Positions 17,250-25,092 of a DNA stretch of 42,193 nt are shown piece after piece (the first letter of the stretch is position 1; every line of letters starts with the position of its first letter). Below the pieces are notes generated by a model. That model was given only the letters and a program-made list of their open reading frames with translations, was not told the origin of the DNA and searched no databases. The DNA lies in assembly GCA_012965515.1 (NCBI GenBank), contig DTSE01000050.1:380-42572 (forward strand), given 5' to 3'. The DNA comes from Candidatus Melainabacteria bacterium. Lineage in GTDB: Bacteria; Cyanobacteriota; Vampirovibrionia; Obscuribacterales; Obscuribacteraceae. Both the position numbers and the translations under genes were made by a program.

Positions 17250-18063
17250 TGGCAGGCTCGCCTGATTTTGCCGTGTTTTGAATCAGCAGATGAATAGCAC
17301 GTCTTGCCTTGTCTCCGACTTCTTGCGAACGTCTTTGCGCAATCGATTCGATGGCGCTTGCAAATGCGTAGAATCTCTCGATAGGCAGATGCGTTGCTTT
17401 TGGATGGGGCAAAAGACTTCTCAGATATCCACGCAGGTTATTGCTTTCTTTGTCGCTAAGCGGCTGGATGAGCGACAAAAGCGGACCCAAAGAACGCAAC
17501 GAGATGAGTGGTGTCGAGTAGGAAATCACATTTTTGGAAAGGGCTCGATGGATGAGGATGCACTGAGGCAATGGTGCTTGCTTGTCGCTTGCCCCCACTG
17601 GGATCTTAACCATTTGGTCCGCCCACAATCCGAAGTCATGCAACAGATCGAAAAGTGAACCGGCCTTTTTGCTTTCCTGACCAATCACAGGAAGTAATCC
17701 ATAGATAAGCGGTCTGGCGTCGCACTTGTCAACATCCTTGGATACGTTCAACATCGCTCCAGACAGGGATGAGGCTTTGACGAGCAGCGCCGATTCGTTG
17801 ATTTCTCCGATGCGCCCGGGAGCAAACTCAACTTCTTTGATCGAATACTCCTGGCAAAGCAGAACATCCAGAACGGCGTCTCCGACAATAGCTCCGAACT
17901 CGGCAGAGGTGACATTGCCGGTCACGAAGTAAATCATCACCTTAGGGATGTTTCTGCCAAGAGAGACGTGCAAAATCCCGGTCACTTTCTCCAGGCTCAA
18001 AAACTGCATCACATTGAAGATGGTGCCTTCGCGAACTGATGTGATGTGAAAGTTGATGCCCAC
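17242..18063 (-). CDS. DUF4388 (PATAN-like) domain protein
   Basis: A 273-residue protein with a GTG start at 18063 and a weak SD. Residues ~10-100 match DUF4388/PATAN domains, which occur in cyanobacterial PatA-type response regulators and in many gliding and signalling proteins. The pattern is FNVMQFLSLEKVTGILHVSL, then VMIYFVTGNVTSAEFGAIVGDAVLDVLL, then VEFAPGR. The remaining ~170 residues are helical and unrecognised, with no receiver or output domain. Such domains are thought to mediate protein-protein interaction. The gene overlaps the deacetylase by 8 bp, suggesting it controls or localises that envelope enzyme; this is inference. Confidence 0.72.
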   Translation of the reverse strand: MGINFHITSVREGTIFNVMQFLSLEKVTGILHVSLGRNIPKVMIYFVTGNVTSAEFGAIVGDAVLDVLLCQEYSIKEVEFAPGRIGEINESALLVKASSLSGAMLNVSKDVDKCDARPLIYGLLPVIGQESKKAGSLFDLLHDFGLWADQMVKIPVGASDKQAPLPQCILIHRALSKNVISYSTPLISLRSLGPLLSLIQPLSDKESNNLRGYLRSLLPHPKATHLPIERFYAFASAIESIAQRRSQEVGDKARRAIHLLIQNTAKSGEPANV

Positions 18064-18227
18064 GGATTGAAATGACCTGGATGGAATACCCGATTCGAAT
18101 TTTGAACCGGAACGAAATGGGAAGCGCTAGGACCTGCTTCTTAAATTATATGCTTCCCAAAATCTAATTGGCAGCAACGCTTTAGTCCGTTTGCGTCTCT
18201 ATTTGCGCCTTTATCTTGGGCGCGCCT

Positions 18228-19829
18228 CTAGCTGGCAGGCTCCAAATTGAGCTTTGCCATGAGAGCCTTGCGAACAACCTCGCGGTCATCAAAATGGATG
18301 GTCTTGTCGGCGAGGATCTGGTAAGTCTCGTGACCTTTGCCGGCAATCAGGATGACATCTTTTTCCCCAGCCGTTTCTATAGCCATATGAATGGCTTGCG
18401 AGCGGTCCGGCTCTACCTGCACGTCTTTCATGCGTTTAATGCCGGCCAAAATGTCGGCGATAATCTGCTGCGGCTGCTCTGTTCGGGGATTGTCCGAGGT
18501 CACCACAACCTGATCGGCGAGATTTTCGGCGATTTCGCCCATCTGTGGACGTTTTGAATTGTCTCTGTCGCCGCCGCAACCGAAGACTACATAGAGCTTG
18601 CCGCCCGGAGGGACGAGCTTTCTGGCTGCTTTTAGGACATTATCGAGTCCGTCCGGCGTGTGGGCATAATCGACCAAGCAAAGAGGTTGGGCGAGACTTT
18701 CGTTTTTGCGACCGGATACTCTGACCAGCTCGAAACGTCCAGCTACGCCTTCAAATGTTTCGATGGCCGCTTTCAATTCTGAGCGGTCGATTCCCTCGTT
18801 TAAGCAGATAGCCAAAGCCGCCATTGCATTGTAGACGTTGAAGACGCCATTCAAGCGCAGACTGATTTCCATCGGACCTGCTGGAGTAGCCAACTCAAGG
18901 CGCGTGCCGTTGAAATCGAAATCCGCTTTGACAGCTCGAACATCGGCTGTCTCGTTCCATCCGTAAGTAAGCACGCGGACAGATTTGTCGACTGATTTGA
19001 TGAATTCAGCTGCCAGAGCGTCATCCAGATTGATGACGGCGGCTTTTGTATTTTGAACGCTCTCCGACAACTGGCTGAAGAGAAGCCTCTTTGACTTCCA
19101 ATAATGATCCATTGTCTTGTGGAAATCCAGGTGGTCCTGGGTGATATTGGTCAGGCATGCGGAGGCAAACTGACAGCCATCCACCCTTTTGAGCGCCAGA
19201 GCGTGGCTGGAGACTTCCATGGCCACATGGCTGAGGCTGCGCGAAACCATTGAGGCAAGCAGCTCTTGCAGATCGGATGCTTGGGGCGTGGTGAACTTCA
19301 GATCCTCGTATTGTTTGTCGCCGTCAGCTCTGGTCCAGCGTGCACCTAAAGTGCCGATCAGCCCGACTCTTTTGCCGGCCTTCTCGAGTAGATGCTCAAC
19401 CATGTGTGTGGTGGTGGTCTTTCCGTTTGTGCCCGTCACTCCGATAAGACGAAGTTTTGTTGATGGGCGATCGAAGAAATAGTCTGATGCCTTGGCCAGT
19501 GCCAGCCGCACATCGGGCACGACGGCAAAAGGCGCCGCAAGAGACTTCTCGTCCGATGGGCGTTTTTCGGTAATTATGAGGGCTGCGCCCTTCTTGAGCG
19601 CATCCTGGATGAATGCGTTTCCGTCCTGCTTCTGCCCTTCGATGCAAAAGAATGCATCACCGGGCTCGACAAGTCGAGAGTCATAACGGACTCCCTTTAT
19701 ATGATCTGACTTCTGAGCATCCGGTCCTGATGCGTTCAAGACCGAAACCTCGCCCGCCAGGGACGTCTTCAACTGTGAAAGAAAATCATCCAGCGGTTTG
19801 ATTGCTGGCTCAGTTTGTTGCGTCAACAA
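18228..19829 (-). CDS. murE: UDP-N-acetylmuramoyl-tripeptide synthetase (MurE)
   Basis: A 533-residue Mur ligase. It adds the third residue, here predicted to be meso-diaminopimelate, to UDP-MurNAc-L-Ala-D-Glu in the cytoplasm. Visible features are the substrate-binding VRYDSRLVEPGDAFFCIEG near residues 47-65, the ATP P-loop GVTGTNGKTTT (130-140), the carbamylated-Lys region and CLTNITQDHLDFH. VVDYAHTPDGL-type residues and DNPRTEQP near residue 443 follow; the DNPR motif selects DAP over lysine. The C-terminus ends with IAGKGHETYQ. The start is TTG (19829, or the adjacent TTG at 19826); no in-frame ATG is suitable and the SD is weak. It follows rpmA by 82 bp in a rplU-rpmA-murE run on the minus strand. 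Confidence 0.95.
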   Translation of the reverse strand: MLTQQTEPAIKPLDDFLSQLKTSLAGEVSVLNASGPDAQKSDHIKGVRYDSRLVEPGDAFFCIEGQKQDGNAFIQDALKKGAALIITEKRPSDEKSLAAPFAVVPDVRLALAKASDYFFDRPSTKLRLIGVTGTNGKTTTTHMVEHLLEKAGKRVGLIGTLGARWTRADGDKQYEDLKFTTPQASDLQELLASMVSRSLSHVAMEVSSHALALKRVDGCQFASACLTNITQDHLDFHKTMDHYWKSKRLLFSQLSESVQNTKAAVINLDDALAAEFIKSVDKSVRVLTYGWNETADVRAVKADFDFNGTRLELATPAGPMEISLRLNGVFNVYNAMAALAICLNEGIDRSELKAAIETFEGVAGRFELVRVSGRKNESLAQPLCLVDYAHTPDGLDNVLKAARKLVPPGGKLYVVFGCGGDRDNSKRPQMGEIAENLADQVVVTSDNPRTEQPQQIIADILAGIKRMKDVQVEPDRSQAIHMAIETAGEKDVILIAGKGHETYQILADKTIHFDDREVVRKALMAKLNLEPAS

Positions 19830-19911
19830 GTTATCGCCCGATTTTGAAACTGTAGAGACGGCACTGCCGCTGCCTTGCTGCCGGAGCCAATCGACTCCGC
19901 TACATCAATAT

Positions 19912-20163
19912 CTATACAGGATAAACGGAGATAAGTTGACGACCGCGTTGTGCTTCGAACTTCACCACACCGTCAGCTACGGCGTAGAGCGAGTCGTCGC
20001 CGGCTACTCTGACGTTGGCGCCTGGATGAAAGCGGGTGCCGCGTTGTCTGACGAGGATGTTACCGGCAGTAACCAGTTCGCCGCCGTATCTCTTCACACC
20101 AAGGCGCTTGGGCTGACTATCGCGCCCGTTTCTTGTCGAACCTGCCCCTTTTTTATGTGCCAT
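19912..20163 (-). CDS. rpmA: 50S ribosomal protein L27
   Basis: 83 residues, typical length for bacterial L27. The sequence opens with [16 protein letters not shown], followed by [11 protein letters not shown] and [14 protein letters not shown], with the C-terminal half ADGVVKFE intact. The N-terminal tail, which reaches the peptidyl-transferase centre, starts directly at MAHKK; the cleavable N-terminal extension of Firmicutes and Fusobacteria is absent. The SD AAAGGTG lies 7 nt before the ATG. It is 47 bp downstream of rplU, the usual pairing. Confidence 0.97.
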   Translation of the reverse strand: MAHKKGAGSTRNGRDSQPKRLGVKRYGGELVTAGNILVRQRGTRFHPGANVRVAGDDSLYAVADGVVKFEAQRGRQLISVYPV

Positions 20164-20210
20164 GACAAATCACCTTTGTTATGTGTCCTAATCAACTTCG
20201 AGCGAAGTGA

Positions 20211-20663
20211 TTACTCTGCTTTGTTCTTAGCTGCGGGTTTCGCTGCTTTTGCCTTTGCTTCTTTCTTCGGCTCTGCTTTAGCTTTTGCCTCTTTCTTGGG
20301 CTCGGCTTTGGCTTTCTTCGATTGTTCGTCAGCTTTGGCGAGTTCCTTATCGTTCAATTTGATCGATTCAATAAGGATGCGAGTGTAGTGTTGACGGTGA
20401 CCCTGTTTCTTGCGGGTGCCTTTCTTTGGCTTCATGTGATAGACGATGATCTTCTTGTTCTTATCGTGACCAAGAATCTTGCCTTCCACTTTGGCGCCGT
20501 CGATGAAGGGCTTGCCGACAGTGGACTTGTCGCCATCTACGAGCATCAAAACGCGCTCAAATACAAATTTGTCACCAGCCTTGCCGTCTGTCAGATCGAC
20601 GTCTACAAAGCGGCCGGCTTCCAATTGAAATTGCCTTCCCGAGGCTTCTACGATGGCAAACAT
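20211..20663 (-). CDS. rplU: 50S ribosomal protein L21 with Lys/Ala-rich tail
   Basis: 150 residues. The core of ~105 residues begins MFAIVEASGRQFQLEAG and includes FERVLMLVD, the KIIVYHMKPKKGTRKKQGHRQ RNA-binding loop and a terminal HYTRILIESI, as expected for L21. The final ~40 residues are an unusual Lys/Ala/Glu extension with two copies of AEPKKEAKAK, presumably a disordered basic tail. ATG 20663 is chosen because TGGAG lies 6 nt upstream; a TTG at 20675 would overlap it. It is the first gene of the rplU-rpmA(-murE) unit and is preceded by a ~420-bp non-coding region. Confidence 0.95.
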   Translation of the reverse strand: MFAIVEASGRQFQLEAGRFVDVDLTDGKAGDKFVFERVLMLVDGDKSTVGKPFIDGAKVEGKILGHDKNKKIIVYHMKPKKGTRKKQGHRQHYTRILIESIKLNDKELAKADEQSKKAKAEPKKEAKAKAEPKKEAKAKAAKPAAKNKAE

Positions 20664-21086
20664 TGTCGTCTCCAAATCTTGTAATCGGCTGCTTATCCGA
20701 GCGATTCGCTTAGTTCACTGCCTTTATCGCGGGCAACTAGAATGTCGCCCCTACAGGTAAAAGTTCGCCCCAGCATTTAAGTGGGCGTCACGCCGTGTGC
20801 CCCATTCGGGGACTCGGGCGAATGGCAATAGTACCAAATATAAATTGGGTCGTCCAAACTTACGTAAATTGTCTTAAGCTTTATGTGATGGACTGTTTCG
20901 TGAGATTCCGCAAATCTTTTGCGGCTCTAGTGGTGAAAAGCCTGAACTTGTCTGGGTCTTGGCAGGTTGGGCGGGAAGCGGCGGACTGCTCATCATGATA
21001 GCCTTTTCACCAGCGAGTCATAGTTACACTCGGCAAACATCTCCGCCCGGCGATAGACTTTTAGAACTTAGAGGGTCGAATCAGCA
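20664..21086. other. Divergent intergenic region with degenerate hairpin repeats
   Basis: 423 bp between rplU (minus) and a small plus-strand gene. At 20728-20802 it holds two degenerate copies of the dispersed GC-rich element (GTCGCCCCTAC at 20744-20754; GGGCGTCACG...TGTGCCCC at about 20782-20802). These would be transcribed in the rplU leader if transcription starts further upstream. On the minus strand TACTAT (-10-like) with TGGACG 17 bp upstream, in the 20830-20860 region, is a weak promoter candidate. An ORF at 20795-20998 has no recognisable features and is not called. Confidence 0.5.
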
Positions 21087-21296
21087 ATGAGTGAAGGCAA
21101 CGAAGCTGAACTGGGCAGAAGCAAGTACGGTTCCACTCCTCAGGAGCATTTGCGGCACCTATTGACGATTGGCTGGAGCCCCAAGAGTCCTCTCATACTT
21201 AAGTACGTCGCGGAGAATCGCCTGCAGCGCGAATTGTCCGAATGGCAAGAGCTCGCGAATGAGGCAGCCTCCAGGCAGACGGCATCCAAGAAATAA
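21087..21296 (+). CDS. Small hypothetical protein (69 aa)
   Basis: I do not recognise this 69-residue charged, soluble protein. It has a plausible SD (AGAGGG about 11 nt before ATG 21087). Codon use looks normal for the neighbourhood and the sequence is helix-forming (LILKYVAENRLQRELSEWQELANEAASRQ). The central part reads HLRHLLTIGWSPKSPLILKYV. It lies 114 bp upstream of the peroxiredoxin gene on the same strand, with a hairpin between. It could be a real small gene or chance; comparative data would decide. Confidence 0.55.
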   Translation: MSEGNEAELGRSKYGSTPQEHLRHLLTIGWSPKSPLILKYVAENRLQRELSEWQELANEAASRQTASKK

Positions 21297-21301
21297 AGAG
21301 T

Positions 21302-21329
21302 GAAATTGCATCAATAATTGTGCAATTTC
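21302..21329 (+). promoter_or_regulatory. AT-rich hairpin before peroxiredoxin gene
   Basis: A perfect 9-bp stem (GAAATTGCA 21302-21310 with TGCAATTTC 21321-21329) and 10-nt loop, 5 bp after the small gene's stop and 81 bp before the peroxiredoxin start. It is followed by an A/T-rich run but no U-tract. It could be a weak terminator or a binding site; the role is not determined. Confidence 0.4.
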
Positions 21330-21410
21330 CATTAAACATTTTAAGGATCAGGGCAGATGCTAATAAAATTGCCGGACTGATTCCCAAGCTTTTTTGGAGT
21401 GATTGCGTCT

Positions 21411-21950
21411 ATGTTGCAAGTTGGAAAAAGAGCTCCCGACTTTGATATGCCCTCGACCAAGGACATGAAAGGTCTCAAAGAGAACGTACGTTTGGCCGAT
21501 TACAAAGGCAAATGGTTGGTCGTTTTCTTCTACCCCCTGGATTTCACGTTCGTTTGCCCGACTGAAATCACCGCGTTCGATAAGAGATACGACGAGTTCA
21601 AGAAAGCCGGCGCTGAAATCCTGGCAATCTCGACCGACAGCGTATACAGCCACCGCGCTTGGATCCAAACCCCCGAAGACAAAGGTGGATTGGGCCCAAT
21701 CAAGTTCGTATTGGCTTCCGACATCACCAAAGACGTTAGCCGCGACTTCGGCGTATTGATGGAAGACAAAGGCATTGCATTGCGTGGTCTGTTCATCATC
21801 GATCCAGATGGCAACCTCCAATATCAAGTTGTCCACAGCCTCAACATCGGACGTTCGGTTGACGAAACTTTGAGAGTTCTCGAAGCCCTCAAGACCGGCG
21901 GACTTTGCGGCGCTGACTGGAAGCCAGGCCAAAAGCCTCTCACCGTTTAA
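21411..21950 (+). CDS. Typical 2-Cys peroxiredoxin (AhpC/TSA family)
   Basis: A 179-residue cytoplasmic thiol peroxidase that reduces H2O2 and alkyl hydroperoxides. The peroxidatic Cys lies in FYPLDFTFVCPTE (~residue 47) and the resolving Cys in GGLCGADWKPG near the C-terminus. The conserved STDSVYSHRAW and GIALRGLFIIDPDG segments are present, so it belongs to the typical 2-Cys Prx1/AhpC group. ATG 21411 is preferred; GGAG lies 11 nt upstream, and a GTG at 21399 overlaps that SD. A strong intrinsic terminator follows. A thioredoxin-fold protein is encoded ~320 bp downstream and could be part of the same redox defence, but no reductase is present here. Confidence 0.95.
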   Translation: MLQVGKRAPDFDMPSTKDMKGLKENVRLADYKGKWLVVFFYPLDFTFVCPTEITAFDKRYDEFKKAGAEILAISTDSVYSHRAWIQTPEDKGGLGPIKFVLASDITKDVSRDFGVLMEDKGIALRGLFIIDPDGNLQYQVVHSLNIGRSVDETLRVLEALKTGGLCGADWKPGQKPLTV

Positions 21951-21971
21951 TTTCGGCGAGTTGAAAAATTT

Positions 21972-22008
21972 GCGGACCGCTCCTTCTGGGGCGGTCTGTT
22001 TTTTTGTT
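21972..22008 (+). terminator. Rho-independent terminator after peroxiredoxin
   Basis: A 9-bp GC-rich stem (GACCGCTCC 21975-21983 with GGGGCGGTC 21988-21996, one G-U pair) with loop TTCT, followed by TG and a run of seven or more T. It begins about 25 bp after the stop codon. Confidence 0.9.
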
Positions 22009-22017
22009 TTGGTTTCT

Positions 22018-22079
22018 GTAGGGGCGATGCCATGCATCGCCCGGCTAATTGCGTGGGCGACGCATGGTGTCGCCCCTAT
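22018..22079. repeat. Paired GC-rich dispersed hairpins (inverted copies)
   Basis: Two copies of the dispersed element in opposite orientation: stem 22022-22030/22034-22042 (GGGCGATGC/GCATCGCCC, loop CAT) and stem 22055-22063/22067-22075 (GGGCGACGC/GTGTCGCCC, one wobble pair). The outer ends read GTAGGGGCGA and its complement, so the whole block is an inverted repeat of about 62 bp. It sits directly downstream of the peroxiredoxin terminator. Confidence 0.75.
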
Positions 22080-22138
22080 GATTCTCTCGGCAGTGACTGA
22101 GGATGACCGAGAATGGCTTCGCAACAGTTAAATTACCT

Positions 22139-22166
22139 GCGACATCTGCACTCAGAGCGATACAAT
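22139..22166 (+). promoter_or_regulatory. Candidate promoter for thioredoxin-like gene
   Basis: GCGACA (22139-22144) and TACAAT (22161-22166) with a 16-bp spacer resemble a sigma-70 promoter and would give a ~100-nt leader before ATG 22274. In the rest of the 21951-22273 gap I see only the terminator and repeat elements already listed. Confidence 0.35.
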
Positions 22167-22273
22167 AATCAATCGTAATCCGATGCAGGCGGGCACGAGT
22201 TTCCCATTTGCATCAAGGGGCTGTCACTTGCCGTGCACACCCGAGTCCGAGCTAAGACCTAAAGGAGGTTCTG

Positions 22274-22753
22274 ATGCCACTTCGTATGGATGCCGCCCTG
22301 CCTTCGATTGAAGGTGGTACCGAGTGGTTTAACAGCCCACCGATCAAAAACGATGAGTTGAAAGGTGTTCCTGTACTTATCCATTTCTGGGCAATCAGCT
22401 GCGGGATTTGCAAAGAATCACTGCCGGAAATTTCTGGTTGGCTCGATAAATACGGCAGCAAAGGTTTGAAGATAGTATCCGTGCACATGCCAAGGCAAGA
22501 ATCGGATACCAACATCGAGGCAGTGAAAGAAGCGATCAATGAGTACGAAGTGAAACAACCGTGCGTTGTCGATAACTGGCATGAGATTACTGACGGTTTC
22601 GAGAATAAGTACGTCCCCGCTTTCTACCTCTTTGATGAAGAAGGAAAGATGCGCCAATTCAACGCCGGTGAGAAGGCCGCCAAACTTGTTGAATCGGCAA
22701 TCGAAAGAGTAATCAACGCATACACAGAAAAGAAAGAAGGCGCCAAAGCCTAA
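22274..22753 (+). CDS. TlpA/ResA-like thioredoxin-fold protein
   Basis: A 159-residue thioredoxin-fold protein. The active-site CGIC (in HFWAISCGICKESLPEI) and the cis-proline loop (KYVPAFYLFDEEGK) are both present. The order LPSIEGGTEWFNSP, then VLIHFWA, then KIVSVHMPRQESD fits the TlpA/ResA/AhpC-TSA-like group rather than classical thioredoxin. There is no signal peptide or membrane anchor, so it is probably cytoplasmic, unlike most TlpA/ResA members. The SD AAAGGAGG lies about 7 nt before the ATG, one of the best in the window. hemL follows after 48 bp and may be cotranscribed. Role: dithiol-disulfide exchange, partner unknown. Confidence 0.85.
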   Translation: MPLRMDAALPSIEGGTEWFNSPPIKNDELKGVPVLIHFWAISCGICKESLPEISGWLDKYGSKGLKIVSVHMPRQESDTNIEAVKEAINEYEVKQPCVVDNWHEITDGFENKYVPAFYLFDEEGKMRQFNAGEKAAKLVESAIERVINAYTEKKEGAKA

Positions 22754-22801
22754 ATTTGTATGCTGGTAGTGAACAAATAAATCGAAAATTGAGGGACTCC
22801 A

Positions 22802-24085
22802 ATGTCTACACCATCCGTGATAAGCCGTTCGAAACAGCTGGCAGCTAGGGCGGAGGCGGTCATTCCCGGTGGAGTCAATTCGCCTGCGCGAGCGCTTAAA
22901 GCTGTGGGCGCCGATCCGATTTATTTCGATCGCGGCGATGGACCGTATCTATTTGATGTAGATGGAAACCGCTTTCTCGATTATGTCGGCTCGTGGGGAC
23001 CGATGATTCTCGGTCATTGTCATCCGAGAGTGCTCGAAGCGATTGAAGTGACGCTTGCTCACGGAACCAGTTTTGGAGCGCCTTGCCGTCAGGAAGTAGA
23101 GATGGCTGAATTGGTCTGCCAGCTCATTCCTTCAATCGAAATGGTGCGCATGGTCAATTCCGGAACGGAAGCAACCATGTCTGCAATCCGCGTTGCAAGA
23201 GCTTTTACGAAGCGCGACATCATTGTCAAATTCGAAGGGTGCTATCACGGTCACGGTGATGCGTTTCTCGCCAAAGCCGGCTCCGGTCTGGCTACGCTTG
23301 GGATCAGCAGCTGTCCGGGCGTTCCCGAAGAAGCGACCAAGCTGACTATCACTATTCCTTTTAACGATCTCGATGCCGTCAAAAAAGTATTCAAAGAACA
23401 CAGCAAAGAAATCGCTGCTGTGATTTTGGAACCAGTTGTCGGCAACGCCGGTTTGATCCTTCCTCAAGATGGCTTCCTCAAAGGATTGAGAGACATCACT
23501 GAGAAGGAAGGCGCTCTTTTGATCTTCGACGAAGTCATGACTGGCTTTAGAGTTGCACTAGGTGGTGCTCAAGCAAGATATGAAATCAAGCCTGACCTGA
23601 CCACCCTGGGCAAAATCATTGGTGGCGGATTGCCCGTAGGCGCATACGGTGGTCGCAAGGACATAATGCAAATGATTGCGCCAAGCGGCTCCGTCTATCA
23701 AGCCGGCACGCTGTCCGGCAATCCGCTCGCTATGGCGGCAGGACTTGCTCAGTTGAAGATGCTTCAACAGCCGGAGACCTACGTGAAACTCAACAACAAA
23801 ACTGAGCTTCTCGCCAAAGGTCTTTCCGAGATTGCCGAGAAAAAAGGCGGCATGAGGGTTGCTCACATAACCGGCATGATCACCCTTTTCTTCACCGATA
23901 AAGAGGTTATTGATTTCGAAACTGCCAAGAAATCGGACACCGAGAAGTTTGCCAAAGTCTGGCGCAAACTAGCTGAGAAGGGCATCTATTGGCCGCCTTC
24001 GCAGTTTGAAGCCGCTTTCGTTTCCACAGTGCATTCAACAAAGGACATTGAGGAAACCCTCAAAGCCTTTGAAGAATCAGTGTAG
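22802..24085 (+). CDS. hemL: Glutamate-1-semialdehyde 2,1-aminomutase
   Basis: A 427-residue PLP enzyme that converts glutamate-1-semialdehyde to 5-aminolevulinate in the C5 route to heme. Family signatures are VIPGGVNSPARA at the N-terminus, GSWGPMILGHCHP, VRMVNSGTEATMSAIRVAR, FEGCYHGHGDAFL, FDEVMTGFR and the PLP lysine K271 in TLGKIIGGGLPVGAYGG. The length is the family norm. GAGGG lies just before the ATG. It is convergent with comF, with only 22 bp between the stops. Confidence 0.97.
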   Translation: MSTPSVISRSKQLAARAEAVIPGGVNSPARALKAVGADPIYFDRGDGPYLFDVDGNRFLDYVGSWGPMILGHCHPRVLEAIEVTLAHGTSFGAPCRQEVEMAELVCQLIPSIEMVRMVNSGTEATMSAIRVARAFTKRDIIVKFEGCYHGHGDAFLAKAGSGLATLGISSCPGVPEEATKLTITIPFNDLDAVKKVFKEHSKEIAAVILEPVVGNAGLILPQDGFLKGLRDITEKEGALLIFDEVMTGFRVALGGAQARYEIKPDLTTLGKIIGGGLPVGAYGGRKDIMQMIAPSGSVYQAGTLSGNPLAMAAGLAQLKMLQQPETYVKLNNKTELLAKGLSEIAEKKGGMRVAHITGMITLFFTDKEVIDFETAKKSDTEKFAKVWRKLAEKGIYWPPSQFEAAFVSTVHSTKDIEETLKAFEESV

Positions 24086-24107
24086 TTTCTGCTGGTCTGA
24101 ACGCATC

Positions 24108-24851
24108 TCAGTTCGCCTTTTCTTCACCTCCTTTGCTTGTGGTGGCATAAGCAAGTGTGATTGCGTTCACGCTCAGGGCGCCGTTTTCTAGAAGCTCGCC
24201 AGCGCAAGCGGACAAAGTCGCACCGGATGTTAGCAAGTCATCGACTAAGATGATGTGCTGCCCTTGGCAGTATTTGCGGTTGGCTTGGAACGCGCCTTGC
24301 ACGTTCGCCTTTCTCTCCTGTTTCTTTAATTGATGCTGGGTTGACGTCGCTCGTTTTCTTGTGAGCAAACGAGTATCGATGCGAATGTCGTGTTTATACG
24401 CGACCCGATTTGCCAGTAGCTCTGCCTGATTGAATCCGCGCTTTAGCATTCGCTTCCAGTGCAGTGGAACCGGCACGAGAATGCAATCTTTCAACCTAAC
24501 CATTTTGCTCAAGTCGCAAAGGGCCTGATCGAGAAAAATAGATAGGTCTTCCGCCACGAGCCGGTCGTCATCGTATTTCAGATGGTAGAGCATCTTCTTT
24601 AAAGGTCCATGATAGGGTAGTCTGCCTGCCACCAAAAGCGGTGCCATGTCTTGAATGTTTACTATCTTCAAGAGCGATGGTTCCAATTCCATTTTGAAGA
24701 AACAGCTGTCACACAGAGTTGTTCTATTGAGTTCTTTCCAACGTTTGGGACCGTTGAGAAAGCCCACCAGATCAACCTTTAACTCCTCATTGCAGGCTCT
24801 GCATTTTTCTTGGCAGAGAGCAAACGAGAACGCATCGAATAGAATTTGCAC
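24108..24851 (-). CDS. comF: ComF family phosphoribosyltransferase-like protein
   Basis: A 247-residue ComF/GntX-type protein. The N-terminus carries a zinc-ribbon-like set C17/C20 (KCRACNEEL) and C47/C50 (LCDSCFFK). YHGPLKKMLYHLKYDDD and VPVPLHWKRMLKRGFNQAELLA are diagnostic for ComF, and the PRPP-binding loop HIILVDDLLTSGATLSAC lies near residue 197. ComF proteins act in DNA uptake in competent bacteria and bind ssDNA-processing factors; no other competence gene is nearby, so the role here is inferred from family. GTG start at 24851 with GGAGG 7 nt upstream. Confidence 0.9.
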   Translation of the reverse strand: MQILFDAFSFALCQEKCRACNEELKVDLVGFLNGPKRWKELNRTTLCDSCFFKMELEPSLLKIVNIQDMAPLLVAGRLPYHGPLKKMLYHLKYDDDRLVAEDLSIFLDQALCDLSKMVRLKDCILVPVPLHWKRMLKRGFNQAELLANRVAYKHDIRIDTRLLTRKRATSTQHQLKKQERKANVQGAFQANRKYCQGQHIILVDDLLTSGATLSACAGELLENGALSVNAITLAYATTSKGGEEKAN

Positions 24852-25092
24852 AAAATCACCTCCCTGGGACGAACAGTTGCTTGACCAATCAATTTGTTTG
24901 ATTCGTCTTCGAAATCTAGGTGTGTAATTTTGGGGACAAGTAGTTAGACGAGGTTCGTAGTCAAAAAGTTCAATTCAATCAGCGATTTACAGATGTTTAT
25001 CCAAAATCCGTCGAAAACCCAAACAGGGGCTAATATATCGGGACGCTCGCAAAAGCGTTTCGACTTTAGACTGGCATTCGGTGGCGTAAAAG

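Noticed and set aside
20795-20998. 67-codon plus-strand ORF in the rplU upstream region
   Set aside because: It begins within a degenerate repeat, has no SD or recognisable sequence and probably overlaps the rplU promoter region.
21360-22124. 254-codon minus-strand ORF opposite the peroxiredoxin gene
   Set aside because: It is antisense to a well-conserved enzyme, crosses its terminator and the repeat element and shows no protein-like features.
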